Assembly: GCF_042186555.1 (NCBI RefSeq)
Contig: NC_133327.1
Location: forward strand, 327,658,300-327,722,299
Source: Aquarana catesbeiana
Lineage: Eukaryota > Chordata > Amphibia > Anura > Ranidae
Direction: 5' to 3'
Length of the DNA: 64,000 bases
The notes beneath the pieces are model-generated. The model searched no databases. It saw nothing but the letters and a program-made list of their open reading frames with translations, and was not told the origin of the DNA. The translations under genes were made by a program, and so were the position numbers. Positions 10,595 through 21,751 of this stretch are shown piece after piece; positions within the stretch are counted from its first letter, which is position 1, and each line of letters opens with the position of its first letter.

Positions 10595-11200
10595 TCTACA
10601 TCAGAAGTTGCACAGCGGCCTGTAACTAGGTCCCAGTCTGGGTCTTTGACAACTGCAGACAGTGAAGAGAGAGAGATGGACATTAGCTGGTTATGGTCAT
10701 CTAATATACCTGAAGCTGAAGAGAGTGTTTCATCACCAACAACCAAAGAGGTAGTGAAGCCCTTAGGCCAGAAGCTTCAGAGTTTGTACCATTGTCTGAA
10801 AGAGTTGAGAAGTGTTTATCTCCCACTGAAGTAGAAGAGAATAGTGTCCATCCGGAAATAGAGGACACACCCAAAGAACAAAGGTGAAAAGAGGAACATT
10901 CGCCCACCTAAGAGACTAACCTATGATACTTTGGGTGAGTGTTCTGAGGCAACAAGGGTTACCAGCAAAAGGAATGTTGATGAGCCTAGTTCCTCCTCAG
11001 TCAATCTGGACAATGAGAGCCCTGTTTCACCCCTTGGACATCTGTATCTGATACTAAGGTGACAGTTGTGGGTACACAGAATAGCTTTCCAACACCTGAA
11101 AATTGGTGGGAGGCTCCTCTGTCGGTCCTGTGCACTCGTTTAGAGGCTAAGATGTGTAACAGAAACAAGGTCTTACATATCTTTGGGGACCAAAGATTTA
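10595..11200 (+). other. Region between pol and 3' LTR, no env recognised
   Basis: About 600 bases after the pol stop. Short frames are acidic/serine-rich (for example SLTTADSEEREMDISWLW) and could be a decayed pol C-terminal tail or an extra ORF. There is no signal peptide, membrane segment or furin-like site that would suggest an envelope gene. Confidence 0.5.
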
Positions 11201-11214
11201 AAGCAGGGGGAGTA
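11201..11214 (+). other. Polypurine tract
   Basis: AAGCAGGGGGAGTA lies immediately before the TG of the 3' LTR at 11215, the expected place for the plus-strand primer. Confidence 0.8.
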
Positions 11215-12493
11215 TGTAGCGCTGACAACTTTTGTTTTTAGCCATATGTGTGTTATACAAGACATAAGTTGTTATAGTGCCATCTTGTGGACAATTGAAA
11301 AGGTACAACACTTTTATGTTTCATGCTTAAGAGAAGTGACATGGAAGTAATTGATTGTTTACTTCTGAACTTTAACTATGACCTACCCACAATGCTTCGG
11401 GACAAGAGGAGAACTGAACTGCATTGTGGGAGGATATAAAAGGGCTGGGAGCGGCCATCTTAAGTCTCTTGTTCCTGGGACGCGTGGGCTGCCTGCAGAA
11501 CTCTGTGGGTGTGTGTGTCCCACAGGGTTGCGGCCTATCTTGTGGAGGAGCAGCAGCAGGGATCCTGTCATCGTATCACAGTGTGCTGGAGCAGCAGAAG
11601 TGATCGTTCCGGAGACCCGTGGAGGAGGTAACTGAGGACTCCTGGTCATTAGTGAACAGAGCAGTGTGACAGCACGGCGGTGGTTCTGTACGGACTGAAA
11701 ACTGTTGAAACAGAGGCATTCATCCGCCCGGATCCCTTGTGGTGAGAGGGTTAACACCCAGAAGTTTGTTTAAATACACACACACTTAAAACTGTTACAG
11801 AGTGTTGCTGGGACTGATAGTCCCACTTAGTTAAGTTGGAGAGCCTTACATCTGAATAGACTTCAGTATTCAAGAACGGATGCTAGAGGTTTGTCTTCTT
11901 CATATAAGAACACTTAGTCAATCGGCTGGATTATAATTGCCTTAGTGTATTACATTAAACTGTGCAACACCCAGGAGGAACCCTTTGTGGATTATAATTA
12001 CAAAAGCTAGCAAAGACTGAAGATGTCTGGACTATCTCTTTTATTGCAGGGCCCTGCATTTAGTTACCAAGGATAGTGACTTTACAGTTTAGAGCAGGGG
12101 GAACTCCCTGGTATAGATATATAATTAGGTATATTTGTGTATGTTACCAATTGTCATAACTATTTACTATACTATTGCACTACATTGGTGTGATAGTGTA
12201 GTCCTTGTAATAACCTTTTACATAAATATATCATTTACACAAAGAAAGAAATTATTTTTGGTTATTACTGAAGTTTGTGTGCAGTGTTGTTATTTCTCCT
12301 GCAGGTGGAGCTACAGACACCCAGGTAGAGGTAAATATAAGCATAAGTGTATATTGTGGGTTAAAGTCAATACGCATACCATTACAACACTGCACTACAG
12401 CTGTGCCAAGGGGATTGAACAAATAAAGAGGATTAAAGAGATAAAAGGACAGGCCCGCTTAAACCAGCAGCTCCACCAAGAGTTATTGCTACA
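11215..12493 (+). repeat. 3' LTR
   Basis: Direct copy of 969-2248 with scattered substitutions and small indels. TATA box at 11435-11441; AATAAA at 12422-12427. Similarity stops at TTGCTACA, and the next base belongs to the LINE ORF2 region. Confidence 0.95.
12422..12427 (+). promoter_or_regulatory. LTR polyadenylation signal
   Basis: AATAAA about 70 bases before the LTR end. The 5' LTR has ATTAAA at the same place, which in principle would favour 3'-end formation in the downstream LTR. Confidence 0.5.
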
Positions 12494-12533
12494 TAAGGCT
12501 GTCTCTAGGTAAAATTGAGGAGGGTTATTATGT

Positions 12534-13667
12534 TTATGTGTGTTTCTGTTTATTGGGGTGCCGTGCGGACTTCATGTAGAAGGCATGTCGAGAGCGTTTT
12601 AGATACTTATCCGCGGATTCTGTGAGGAACAAGTCATATTCCAGACGTGCTTTTTCTAGACGACTTTTGGTAAGCGGCGTTGGATTATCTTGGAAAGCTA
12701 TAAAGGAAGAGTTAAATTCAGTTTCTAATTTTCTTGCAAGATTCCTGCGTTCCCGTTTGAATAATGCGAATTGCCTTTGTAAGGTGCCACGCAGCACAGG
12801 TTTATGTGCTTCCCACAATGTTATTGGGGAAATGTCAGGACTTTTGTTGTGTGTTAAATATTCTTTTAGTGCTTGTTCAATTATTAAACTATGCGACGAG
12901 TGTTTGAGTAATATATCTGGGAGGTACCAAGTAGGGTCATGATTTTTGGGTATAGTGGAAGTGATGGTAGTAAGGACTGCGTTATGATCAGACCATGGGA
13001 TGGGGATTATATGTGATGTAAGTAACTCTGGGATCATACCTATTGTTAGAAATATATGGTCAATGCGAGTGAATGTTTGATGTGGGTATGAATAATAAGT
13101 GTATTTCCTTTTAGTCGGATTACATTCTCTCCAAGAATCTACCAATTTATGTTTAGAAAGAAGTTGGGAGAGAGCTATCTTAGTTGGACTTCGAGGAGGA
13201 GTGTATGGTGATTTGTCCAGAAACGGGAGGAGGACCTGATTAGAATCTCCGCATACGACAAGTGTTCCCATCTTGTGTGTAGATACTACTTGTAAAAGAT
13301 GGGTGAGAAAAGGTATAGGTTGTTTATTGGGTGCGTAATATGACACAATAGTTATTTCTGTATCCATTATATGTCCCAAAAGAATTAAATACCTCCCTTC
13401 AGGGTCTTTTATTTCAGAATGGAGTGTAAATGGAGTGGTGCGGTGGAAGGCTATGAGTGTTCCACGTTGTTTAGTAGTGGCTGAAGCTGAGAATACTTGC
13501 GGATAAAAGGAGCTTACAAATTTAGGTGTAGAAGTTGTCGTAAAGTGTGTTTCTTGTAGGCACACTATGTGTGCTTTGTTTGCATGAAACGAACGGAAAG
13601 CTTTCGTTCTTTTCTGCGGTATATTGAGACCCTGAACATTCAGGGTTAATATGTTTAAAGGTGCCAT
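12534..13667 (-). pseudogene. LINE ORF2 fragment: AP-like endonuclease domain
   Basis: The 377-residue open frame begins MAPLNILTLNVQGLN and contains the endonuclease/exonuclease/phosphatase signature set: N in LNVQGLN, E in VCLQETHF, VSYYAPN, D and N in VVCGDSNQV, TRIDHIF, and the final SDH in IPWSDHNAVL. All expected catalytic residues are present. The domain nicks target DNA for target-primed reverse transcription. After it comes a helical linker (KARLEYDLFLTESADKY) that normally precedes RT. The frame then ends and no RT motif follows, because the 3' LTR edge is reached. Closest by pattern to L1/Tx1 ORF2. Confidence 0.9.
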
Positions 13668-14340
13668 GGCAGCTGAGCTAGGAAATGATACTTACAGACT
13701 CTTGATGTTCTTTGGCTGTATGGAATGACCTGTGTGGACCTGAAGGAAAGAAAGGAGGAAGGAAATCCAGGATAGACTAGAGTGAATGAAAAGTAAGAAC
13801 CGTAAGAAATAATACAATATATTTTTAAAATCTGATTGTAAATAGCGTCAAAAATTACCCGTGATTGGGGATACAACTCCCCATCAGGGGATAGAGGGCC
13901 TACGTCGACCACCCACATAATAAGAGTGGGGAGTCGAGGGAGGTAAGGTGGAGCACACGGAACATCCGCGTGTGGGAGAACCGCCTATAAAAAAAAACAT
14001 CATGAAGATGAATAATTATAACCTGCCGGGTATAATAAAATAGCTCCAAATGTCTTAAATTTTCCTAAAGCAAAGGGGGAATATACATATAGTACGTACT
14101 AATGGACAGTCTAACCTAACAGTTATATAAGTGGGAATGAGCTACGAGAGGGGTTAAGGTATGAACCAGGAAGACTGGAAGCTAGGAAGGGACATGTGAG
14201 CAATTGAAACTAAATCAAACCCAGTTCTGTATTAGTCAAACTAACTGTTATAAATCAATTGGGAAAACATATAGTATGTAATTAAGGATATTACATCGAC
14301 TATTTGGGTTTTCGTGCCTAAATATGATGAATTCAACTTA

Positions 14341-14443
14341 AAAATAAATAAATAAATAAATATATATATATATAAACACATACACAATAGCATACATACA
14401 CATATATATACATATATACACATACACACATACACATACACAT

Positions 14444-14510
<67 letters not shown>

Positions 14511-14703
14511 CATACATACATACACACATACATACATATACATACATACATATACACATACACATAGATACACCTACATATACATACATACACACATACA
14601 TACACATACATACACACAGACATATACATATACAGACATATATACATACATACATACATACATGCGCATACACATAGTACACATACACATACATAACATA
14701 CAC

Positions 14704-14734
<31 letters not shown>

Positions 14735-14737
14735 CAT

Positions 14738-14817
<80 letters not shown>

Positions 14818-14820
14818 CTG
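14341..14820. repeat. Compound (TA)n/(CATA)n/(CACATA)n microsatellite
   Basis: About 480 bases alternating between pure TA runs and CATA/CACATA repeats. Such tracts are highly polymorphic and can extrude cruciforms. Confidence 0.95.
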
Positions 14821-15017
14821 AAATCTGGATCCAGGTATTTAACCTGATCCCAAACTCCAAACCCGCAAATGAGAGCTTATATATTGTAACAAATTAAACC
14901 AGATATAATAAAGTAAAATAAACTAAAGTAAACTATGTTTCTATGCATATGTGATAGAAAACAGTCCAATAAATTGGTGTTCATTTATGAAAAATAATAT
15001 GGTAGCATAGGTTGTTT

Positions 15018-15182
15018 ATATAAAATAAATTAATTAATTAACTAATTAAAATAAATAAATAAATAAATAAATATAAATTAATGAATGAATTAAAATAAAT
15101 AAATAAATAAATAAAAATTAATTAATTAATTAATTAAAATAAATAAATACATAAATAAATAAATAAATAAAAAAAAAAAAAA
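15018..15182. repeat. (AAAT)n/(TTAA)n tetranucleotide repeat with A-rich end
   Basis: Repeats of AAAT and TTAA units ending in an A12-type run at about 15171-15182. This could be an old A-tail expansion, since A-rich retroposon tails often seed AAAT repeats. Confidence 0.9.
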
Positions 15183-15266
15183 GAGAAAAAGTCAAACACA
15201 GCAGAGATCTTTCAAAAATCGCTGCTAAATTGTGATTATGAAGAGGAGGATTATAGGATTAACTAA

Positions 15267-16508
15267 TCAGTCCATGGAATCTTCTTGTTCTTGAGGTGGA
15301 GAAGCAAAGCGCCCTCTCTTGTGGGATTGCTGCATTCCAGTTGTTTCTTGGGACTGAGATGAATTGCGTGGAGAGGAGGATGAAGTTGCTCTTCTACGTG
15401 AGGCAGAAGTGGATGGTAGGTCATCAATCAGGTGTAGGTCTTGAAGTGCCTTTTGAAGTTCTTTTGGTGAACTGCAGGTATGTCTTGAACCCTGGTAACT
15501 AAAGCGAATAGAGAATGGGAAACCCCATTGATAGGTAATTTTATGTCGCTGCAATTCCATAAGTAGTGGTTTCATTGCACGTCTTTTTGATATGGTTAAT
15601 TGAGAGAGGTCCGAAAAGAGCTGATAATTATGACCTTGAAATGTTAAGGCTTCTTTCTCTCTGGCTGCCGTCAGAAGCTGCTCTTTCGTTCGATAAAAAT
15701 GAAACTTAGCGATAATATCACGTGGGGGGCCATCCGTTTTTTTTGGCATAAGGGCTCTATGGACTCTGTCCATTTCCAAGCGTTCAAGGGGTATACCTGG
15801 TATTAGCTCTTGAAATAGTGCTGTTATTGTAGAATTCAGGTCAGTAATTGTTTCGGGTATGCCCCTAATGCGTAAATTAGATCTTCTGGCGCGATTCTCA
15901 TAATCTTCTAACTTATTTTGCAGTGTTAGGTTTTCTTCTTTGAGGCATTTTATTTCTGACATAAATTCCTGGGCAGAGTTTTCAAATTCATCTGCTCTGT
16001 GTTCCAATTCCTCAGTGCGCTTCCCTAGTTCTCTTATCTCTCTGGTTAAGCTGTTAGTTATGTGTTCAGACGTTTGTTTTAATGCTTTCTGCAGCATTTT
16101 CTCAAATTGTTTTATAAGACCTGGAGAGGCAGAGGATTCCTGTGGAGATTTCTGTGACTGAAAAGTCTCAGTATCAGATTCCTCTGTGAACACAGGCTGT
16201 GAATGTGTCAGCTTGTGAGAGCGCTCTGAGGTACCGGTGTCTGAGGAGACTGGCTTCATTGTACCTGCTGTTCGAGATCGTGTGCCACCGTTAGGGAGAG
16301 TTTTTACCTTAGTGCGGGTCACTCCTAATACCATTACTAGTACAAAACTTTCTCCAGGTATTCCGGAGCTTGTGTGTAAAGCCGTGTGTCTTAAATGCCG
16401 GCTGGCTGACAAAAAACGGCGGCTTTCTCCCCTCACGGAGCGGAGCTCTAACAGGGCATTACTTTCCTGCATGCGCTCAACTACTTTGATTTTTTTGTTC
16501 ACACCCAC
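15267..16508 (-). CDS. LINE ORF1 protein (coiled coil plus RRM-type nucleic-acid chaperone)
   Basis: A 413-codon frame. The middle contains heptad-like sequence (SLTREIRELGKRTEELEHR, then FMSEIKCLKEENLTLQNKL), a trimeric coiled coil in L1 ORF1. It runs into RRSNLRIRGIPE, the start of the L1 RRM, and then RDIIAKFHFYRTKEQLL, typical of the C-terminal domain (Transposase_22 family). The N-terminal ~80 residues look less constrained, so translation may begin at an internal Met. ORF1p binds LINE RNA in the cytoplasm. The frame is open throughout, unlike most element genes here. Confidence 0.88.
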   Translation of the reverse strand: MGVNKKIKVVERMQESNALLELRSVRGESRRFLSASRHLRHTALHTSSGIPGESFVLVMVLGVTRTKVKTLPNGGTRSRTAGTMKPVSSDTGTSERSHKLTHSQPVFTEESDTETFQSQKSPQESSASPGLIKQFEKMLQKALKQTSEHITNSLTREIRELGKRTEELEHRADEFENSAQEFMSEIKCLKEENLTLQNKLEDYENRARRSNLRIRGIPETITDLNSTITALFQELIPGIPLERLEMDRVHRALMPKKTDGPPRDIIAKFHFYRTKEQLLTAAREKEALTFQGHNYQLFSDLSQLTISKRRAMKPLLMELQRHKITYQWGFPFSIRFSYQGSRHTCSSPKELQKALQDLHLIDDLPSTSASRRRATSSSSPRNSSQSQETTGMQQSHKRGRFASPPQEQEDSMD

Positions 16509-16793
16509 ATATCCCCCCTCTCATTCCAAAATGCCATGCTTTTTGCCTAAGCAACCTATGCTTGAGTCCAAACACTAGTAAGTCAAGGATGGTAGGGGCA
16601 TCTCTGATTTTAAGTAACTATAATTTTTCAGAAAGTCTGTATTTGTATAACGTTTTTATAAGGGTTGCAGCAGCAGACTGGGTGAGCCTGCCACGAATTT
16701 AAAAGTTACAGTTGATATTGCATGGAAGGCTGTCTGCTATGCAACTGTTGGTTTACTTTTGGTTTCATGCACTTCACAGTTCAACATGCAACA

Positions 16794-17015
16794 GTGCAGT
16801 TTTACTGCAGTGTATTGTAGTGCGTCAGTGCAGGTTTACCGCAGGATATTGAAGTGTGTGGGTGCAATTTTACAACAGTGTATTGTAGTGCATCAGTGCA
16901 GTTTTACTGCAGTATATTGAAGTGTGTTAGTGCAGTTTTACTGCAGTATATTAAAGTGCATCAGTGCGGTTTTACTGCAGTAAATTGAAGTGCGTCAGTG
17001 CAGTTTTTGTGTGCA
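16794..17015. repeat. 34-bp minisatellite, about 6.5 copies
   Basis: Units of the form GTGCAGTTTTACTGCAGTRT plus 14 bases begin at 16794, 16828, 16862, 16896, 16930, 16964 and 16998, an exact 34-bp period. Each unit contains CTGCAG (PstI) palindromes in most copies. No coding potential. Confidence 0.9.
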
Positions 17016-18480
17016 CCAAACACCACTTTCCATTGATTAAAGTGCATCCAATTACACATTTTCCCAAGCATTTCGGTAATAACCCCCCCATCATGTCTGC
17101 AAAAGAGAGATGCCCCTGGGATTGTACGGGCATGGGAAGTAAACCAGAACATACAGAGTGTAGAACAGTAAAAAAAAGTCCAGAATGTTTTTGAAGTACA
17201 TATAGTCATAAACTTGATATACAAGAATAAGAATACCTATAAAAACAATGATATGTGACACAATTAGTAAACAGCGAAAAATTACTGATATACACACATG
17301 GTCTAAATAAATAGTTGACCAAAGTGTGTTTACAATATACCCGACATGTTTTGGAAAAATAGTTATAGTATTTAATTCCTTCTTCAAGGGCTGAGTTGAA
17401 ATATGCTGTTTTTTCTATTGACAAAAAGAAAAAGAAAAACAGAATTATAATACATAATTCATAACAAATGAAGATATCAACATATATATAGTACAGTGGC
17501 TGTTTTATAGCATGGCAAAACACCAACAATTATGGAAGATGGATAGTACTCACATAGTTCGTGTCTTTTTACACAACAAAATGGATTTACAGAAAGCGAG
17601 GCTGGAAACATCCTATTCCGCTCCACCACATGTTCTCTGGACTTAAAGAGTTTGTATATAGGGGCCACAAGGGCCTCACTGAATTTGGTGATGCATGAAT
17701 CCAAATACAGCAGACAAAGAAGATGAAAAGGCTATGTATTGGGAAGTAGCAGCGCTTGCATCACCGCACAAAACATCAATGCTCACAAGGATCAACCAAA
17801 AGGTTGGAACACATGGGTCTATCATAAAAGAAGAAAGATATAGTGCAATCAGTATACTTGCAAAGTAATACCGGGAATTGGCTCAATATTAGAGCCTATA
17901 TTTGTAGAGCAGATTGTTCCACCCTTTGGGGACAGACCTCCACATTGGTAAGGAGATGTCAACCAAATGGTAATGCTCCAAACATCCAGAGGTAAAGTAC
18001 CAACAGTGCTCACCTATCTTGATCCTAATAACTTATATTGCAGAGATGTGGGACGTATGTGCAGTCCTGGCTGTGCAGCAAGATAGCTCTGAACTTACCT
18101 GTCTAATAAAGGAAGTATGGGGGAGGGACCGCCCTCCAGCATAGGCGGCCATCCAATAGGAAAGAGTAGTGTTTGATAGGTGATCGGCAGGGTCATCAGA
18201 TTGACACACCTATGCATCCAATCTATGGGCCGGGGCATCCCACTGATGATCCTCCAGCTCGTGTGGCGTCCTTCGCAGCCGATGAAGCCACGGACACAGC
18301 AAGTGGGTGGCGACAGGCGGTCAGATGGAAAAACAATGGAGAGAGCCCGCAACAGCACAGTACTTCCGCAACCTAAAAAAAAAAGGAAGGCCCCCTGGCG
18401 CATTGAACACCAGGGGGCCCCCCGTGCCAGGGAGCCTCGATGTATCAAGGGGCGAGCAATACAACGCTACAATACAATGT
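17016..18480. other. Noncoding repeat-like sequence sharing motifs with 40290-40900 and 52530-53112
   Basis: On the minus strand around 17395-17340 there is CTTGAAGAAGG followed by AAACATGTCGGG. The same arrangement (GAAGAAG then AAACATGTTGGG) occurs on the minus strand at about 53118-53088. I take these as one interspersed repeat type but cannot name it. The rest of the stretch has no recognisable gene. Around 18370-18420 an imperfect inverted GC-rich sequence (GGCCCCC) is present. Confidence 0.4.
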
Positions 18481-18899
18481 AATTAAAGTATATATATAAT
18501 GTGGTGAAGCCTGGAGCACGGAAGCATCAGCCATCGCTTGTGCCTCTAAAGAATTGCAAAAATGTTAAATTAGATTAGAATTTGTTGGACAGACAGTGCA
18601 ATGACTACTAAACAATCCAATATTTATCCAAGAGAGAGAACACAAAGTAATTACACTAATCAAAAAATTGGGGCATAAGGCCTGCAACCTGCAGATGGAG
18701 TGTATCATGTCTGGGAACAAGGAGAGGCAGACGTTTCCATGCCAATGTGAGGGGGCCAGCAGAGTATGTGTCCACAGGCAAAGGTGGACATGGTCTGTCC
18801 TCTGGCAGGGCACCATTTTCTCTGTTTAGTGAGGTTGCTTGTGCTATACAGCCACAGCATGCAGAGGAGGTGGTGGGCTCGCTTACTAAACCATCTCAT

Positions 18900-21348
18900 T
18901 CTCTTCATCACCTAAGCAGAGACTAGTGTGCAGTCCACTGCAGCTGTCAGAGTGGCTTATTCTGCCTCCTTTCTACAGCTACCCCTGCCATAGCCCCAGC
19001 ATCATGCATGGAGGAGTCAGCTGAGTTGTTTGAACATTTGCTCCTTGACGATGCACAGGCATTACTTAAATCTGATGTTGGTTCTGACTCTGAAGTTGAG
19101 AAAGGTAGGAACATGAGCCTACAGAGAGGGTAGAACACTGATAAACAACAAATTGGCAGTCATGTTTCCCCAGGTACAATGCATTGCCAAGTTGGCTCCA
19201 GTGATAATGAGGATGGAGGGGGTGATGGTGATGACCTCACTGACAGATAGAGCAGACGAGGAAAGTGAGGGTGAGTCACAACCTTAATGAAGCATGGTGT
19301 CCTCCAGAGGCAGCCATTATGGTAAGGTAGAACGCAGCCGCCCTATTCCATCAGATTTTGGAGCTGTTATCTCCCCACTCACTTCCCACAGCTTAGCTGT
19401 CTGGGCTTTCTTTAGCACATGTGCAGCCGATCACAATGTTGCAATTTGCAAATTTTGCTTCAAGCGCATGAAGCATGCCAAAAACACCAGCCATTTGGTT
19501 CCCCGTGCTTGACAAGGCATTTAACCTCCCACCACTCAGCCCGTTGGCAAGAGCACCTGAAAGCCAAAAAAAGGACGCAATTCTTCTCCTTCTCACTCCT
19601 CACCTTTCAGGTCTACCTTCGATTTATCTCATGGCCTCCCAGCAGCCTCCACTGACAGGGATGATAGTATAGTGAAGGGTGTCACATGTCCTTGCAGCAA
19701 TTCTGCCAGCAGCACACCACCAGCTGTAGAATATAGCAGGCAAATGTCTCTGTCCCAGCTGTTGCAGCAAAAAAATTATACAGTCACTGCCACCCACATG
19801 CCCAGCGTCTAAATTCCAGCTGGCCCAATCTGCTGGCTTTACAACTTCTGCCTTTCCATCTGGTGGATTCTCCCTCCTTCCGTGAATTTGCAGAATGAGC
19901 TGTACCACAATGGCAGGTTCCAAGACACTATTTCTTTGCACATAAGGCCATTCCAGCTCTGTACCATCATGTGCAAGGCAAAGATTTGTCATCGTTGGGC
20001 AAGGCAATCAGCCACAAGGTCCACCTTACGGCTGACTCGTGATCCAGCAAGCATGGACAGGGACGATATAATTTGTTCACAACACACTGGGTAACTCTGC
20101 TTGCAACTAAGAAGGATGCAGGACAGTGCTCAATGCTGGAGCTTGTTTTGCCTCCACGTCTCCATATAGCTGGTGGTGATGATGCAAGATTTGTCAGCTC
20201 CACCCCCCCTCCTCCTCCATGCCCTCCTCTGCTGAATTGTCCTAAGAATCACCAGTACCCCCTAAGCCAAGGGTCTTCAAACTATGGCGCTCCAGTTGTT
20301 CAAGAACTACAATTCCCATCATGTCTAGCCATGTCTGTGAATGTCAGAGTTTTACAATGCCTCATGGGATGTGTAGTTCCGCAACAGCTGGAGGGCCGTA
20401 GTTTGAGGATCCCTGCCCTAAGCGTTCAAGGGGCTATTCAACGATTTAGGTTAAAAGATGCCATGCAGTACTTCAGCTGGTCTGTCTGACAGGAGCCACA
20501 CCGAAGCAGAGATTATTTCAGCTCTTCAGGGGCAGGCCCAGAGGTGGTTCATGTCACACCAGTTTAAGCCAAGAATGGTAGTGTGCCATAATTGCACTAT
20601 CCTCCTGTCCACCCTTTGACAGGGAAAGTTGACACATGTGCCATTACTGGCACATGCCCTCAATTTGGTGGTGCAGCATTTCTTAAATAGGTACCCAGGG
20701 TTGAAAAATCTTCTGAAGCAGGCCAGAAGAGTCTGTAGCCATTTCAGGTGATTATACACAGCCAGTGTTCGGTTGGCTGAATTCCACATGCCCGTAAACC
20801 GCCTGGTTTGTGACATGCCCACCAGGTGTAACTCAACATTAGCAATGCTGCAGCAGCTACACATGAAGCAGAAGGCCATCAACGAGTACCTGTGTGAGTA
20901 TGGCACAACGACAGGCTCAGGGTGGCTCGGCTGTTTTTTCCCACACCAATGGCTGCTGATAAAGGATGCATGCACTGTACTATTACCATTTGAGGAGGTG
21001 ACAAGGATGGTGAGCCTTGACAATGCATGCATCAATGACACAATCCCTGTTGTGTTCCTGCTGGAGCAGACTCTGCATGGCTCTATGGACAAGGCACTCG
21101 AGGCAGAGCAGTGGGAGGAAAAGAAGGACTTCCTTTCCTATGCAGACACCATTTTTGCGACACCACAGAACACACAAGAGGGGAGGGAGGAGGATGAGAA
21201 GGATTCTGGCAGTTTTGGAGTCATTGAAGCAGAGGAAGACATATACCAAACCTTAAGAGATGGTTTTCCATCCCCAAAACCCTTGGGAGTAGTACATTTT
21301 ATCTGGAAAACATTTTTGGTATACAGTAGGTTTCATGGACACAAATAA
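18900..21348 (+). pseudogene. Decayed hAT transposase with BED zinc finger
   Basis: From N to C: an acidic leader (ESAELFEHLLLDDAQALL near 19016); a BED finger at about 19399-19560 (SLAVWAFF, then AICKFCFKRM, then LTRHLTSHH after frameshifts), giving C-x2-C and H-x4-H-type ligands; the conserved hAT block near 20010-20130 (WVTLLATKKDAGQCSMLEL); and near 20810-21080 DMPTRCNSTLAMLQQLHMKQ and LLPFEEVTRMVSLDNA. The last open piece is 20773-21348. In hAT transposases the usual residue after PTR is W; here it is C. Multiple stops and shifts, plus a nested MITE at 20268, make it a relic. Related to ZBED-type hAT proteins. Confidence 0.82.
20268..20415. mobile_element. Nested 148-bp palindromic hAT MITE
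   Basis: Ends are CAAGGGTCTTCAAACTA and, at the other side, TAGTTTGAGGATCCCTG (inverted, with a few mismatches). Direct repeats CCCTAAGC at 20260-20267 and 20416-20423 are a perfect 8-bp hAT duplication. The interior is almost fully palindromic around ATGTCTGTGAATGTCAG. It interrupts the hAT transposase relic. Confidence 0.92.
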
Positions 21349-21751
21349 CACCCAGGACCATCTTTTCTGCCACTGTTTGACCGGGGCATATAATTTCAAT
21401 TTTTTTTACAGTAAGGCTAATTCTTCCTTTCATCAACAGTACCTCTATAGGGTTATGCTGTGAAGGCACCACCAACACCCAAAGCCCAATTTTTCCATAC
21501 CAGTTATTTCTATCCATAGTCTGTGAAAAACAGACACCAGAATTTATCCAAAAAATCTCTAATCTTGTTTTGAGTGTACATGCAGACTGGCTTCCCAAGC
21601 CATTGTTTACAAAATAAAGAAAGCTTGAAGGAAAATGTAATTTTTTAAAAATTTTTTGATAAATGTCATTTTTACTGCAGCAGGTTCCATACACGGTACA
21701 GATGCCCCACTTTACTGGCAGACTAAGGGGACCCCCCAAGCACTATTTTTA
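21349..21751. other. Noncoding stretch after the hAT relic
   Basis: AT-rich. The 146-codon minus frame across it has no recognised motif. It is probably the 3' noncoding part of the hAT element, but no terminal repeat could be identified. Confidence 0.35.

Larger units (their letters stand above)
969..12493 (+). mobile_element. Ty3/gypsy-class LTR retrotransposon with PNMA-like Gag, interrupted by a hAT element
   Basis: Two long direct repeats, 969-2248 and 11215-12493, both start TG and end CA. Between them, in order, are a primer-binding site, gag with a CCHC knuckle, a DTGA protease, RT with YLDD, RNase H, an H2C2 zinc site and the integrase core, then a purine tract at the 3' LTR. Protease-RT-RNase H-integrase order is the Ty3/gypsy order. 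Several frameshifts and stops make the copy non-coding, although the two LTRs still look very similar by eye. A 3,078-bp hAT foldback splits the integrase. No target-site duplication is visible: the 5 bases outside the left LTR are gtatt and outside the right LTR taagg. Confidence 0.95.
13668..15266. other. LINE inter-ORF spacer, noncoding
   Basis: Nearly 1.6 kb between ORF1 and ORF2, much longer than the short spacers of mammalian L1. It holds AT-rich DNA, a long TA/CATA array (14341-14820) and an AAAT/TTAA array (about 15018-15182). Long frames of Tyr/Ile/Val or Tyr/Met/Cys in it come from the dinucleotide repeat. Confidence 0.7.
12494..16580 (-). mobile_element. L1/Tx1-like non-LTR retrotransposon, lacking RT and 3' end
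   Basis: On the minus strand the order is ORF1 (16508-15267), a long microsatellite-filled spacer, then ORF2 starting at 13667 and ending abruptly at 12494-12534 beside the LTR. LINEs usually lose their 5' end. Here the 5' end is kept and everything after the endonuclease is missing, so the loss happened after insertion. The 5' boundary near 16580 is approximate. Confidence 0.88.

Noticed and set aside
10595..11200. Possible envelope gene after gypsy pol
   Set aside because: No signal peptide, glycosylation-rich ectodomain, fusion-peptide-like or membrane segment visible.
14241..14860. Tyr/Ile/Val/Cys-rich frames up to 175 codons
   Set aside because: Translation of TA/CATA microsatellite.
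21299..21739. 146-codon minus-strand frame
   Set aside because: No recognisable domain and it overlaps sequence that looks like the noncoding end of a hAT relic.
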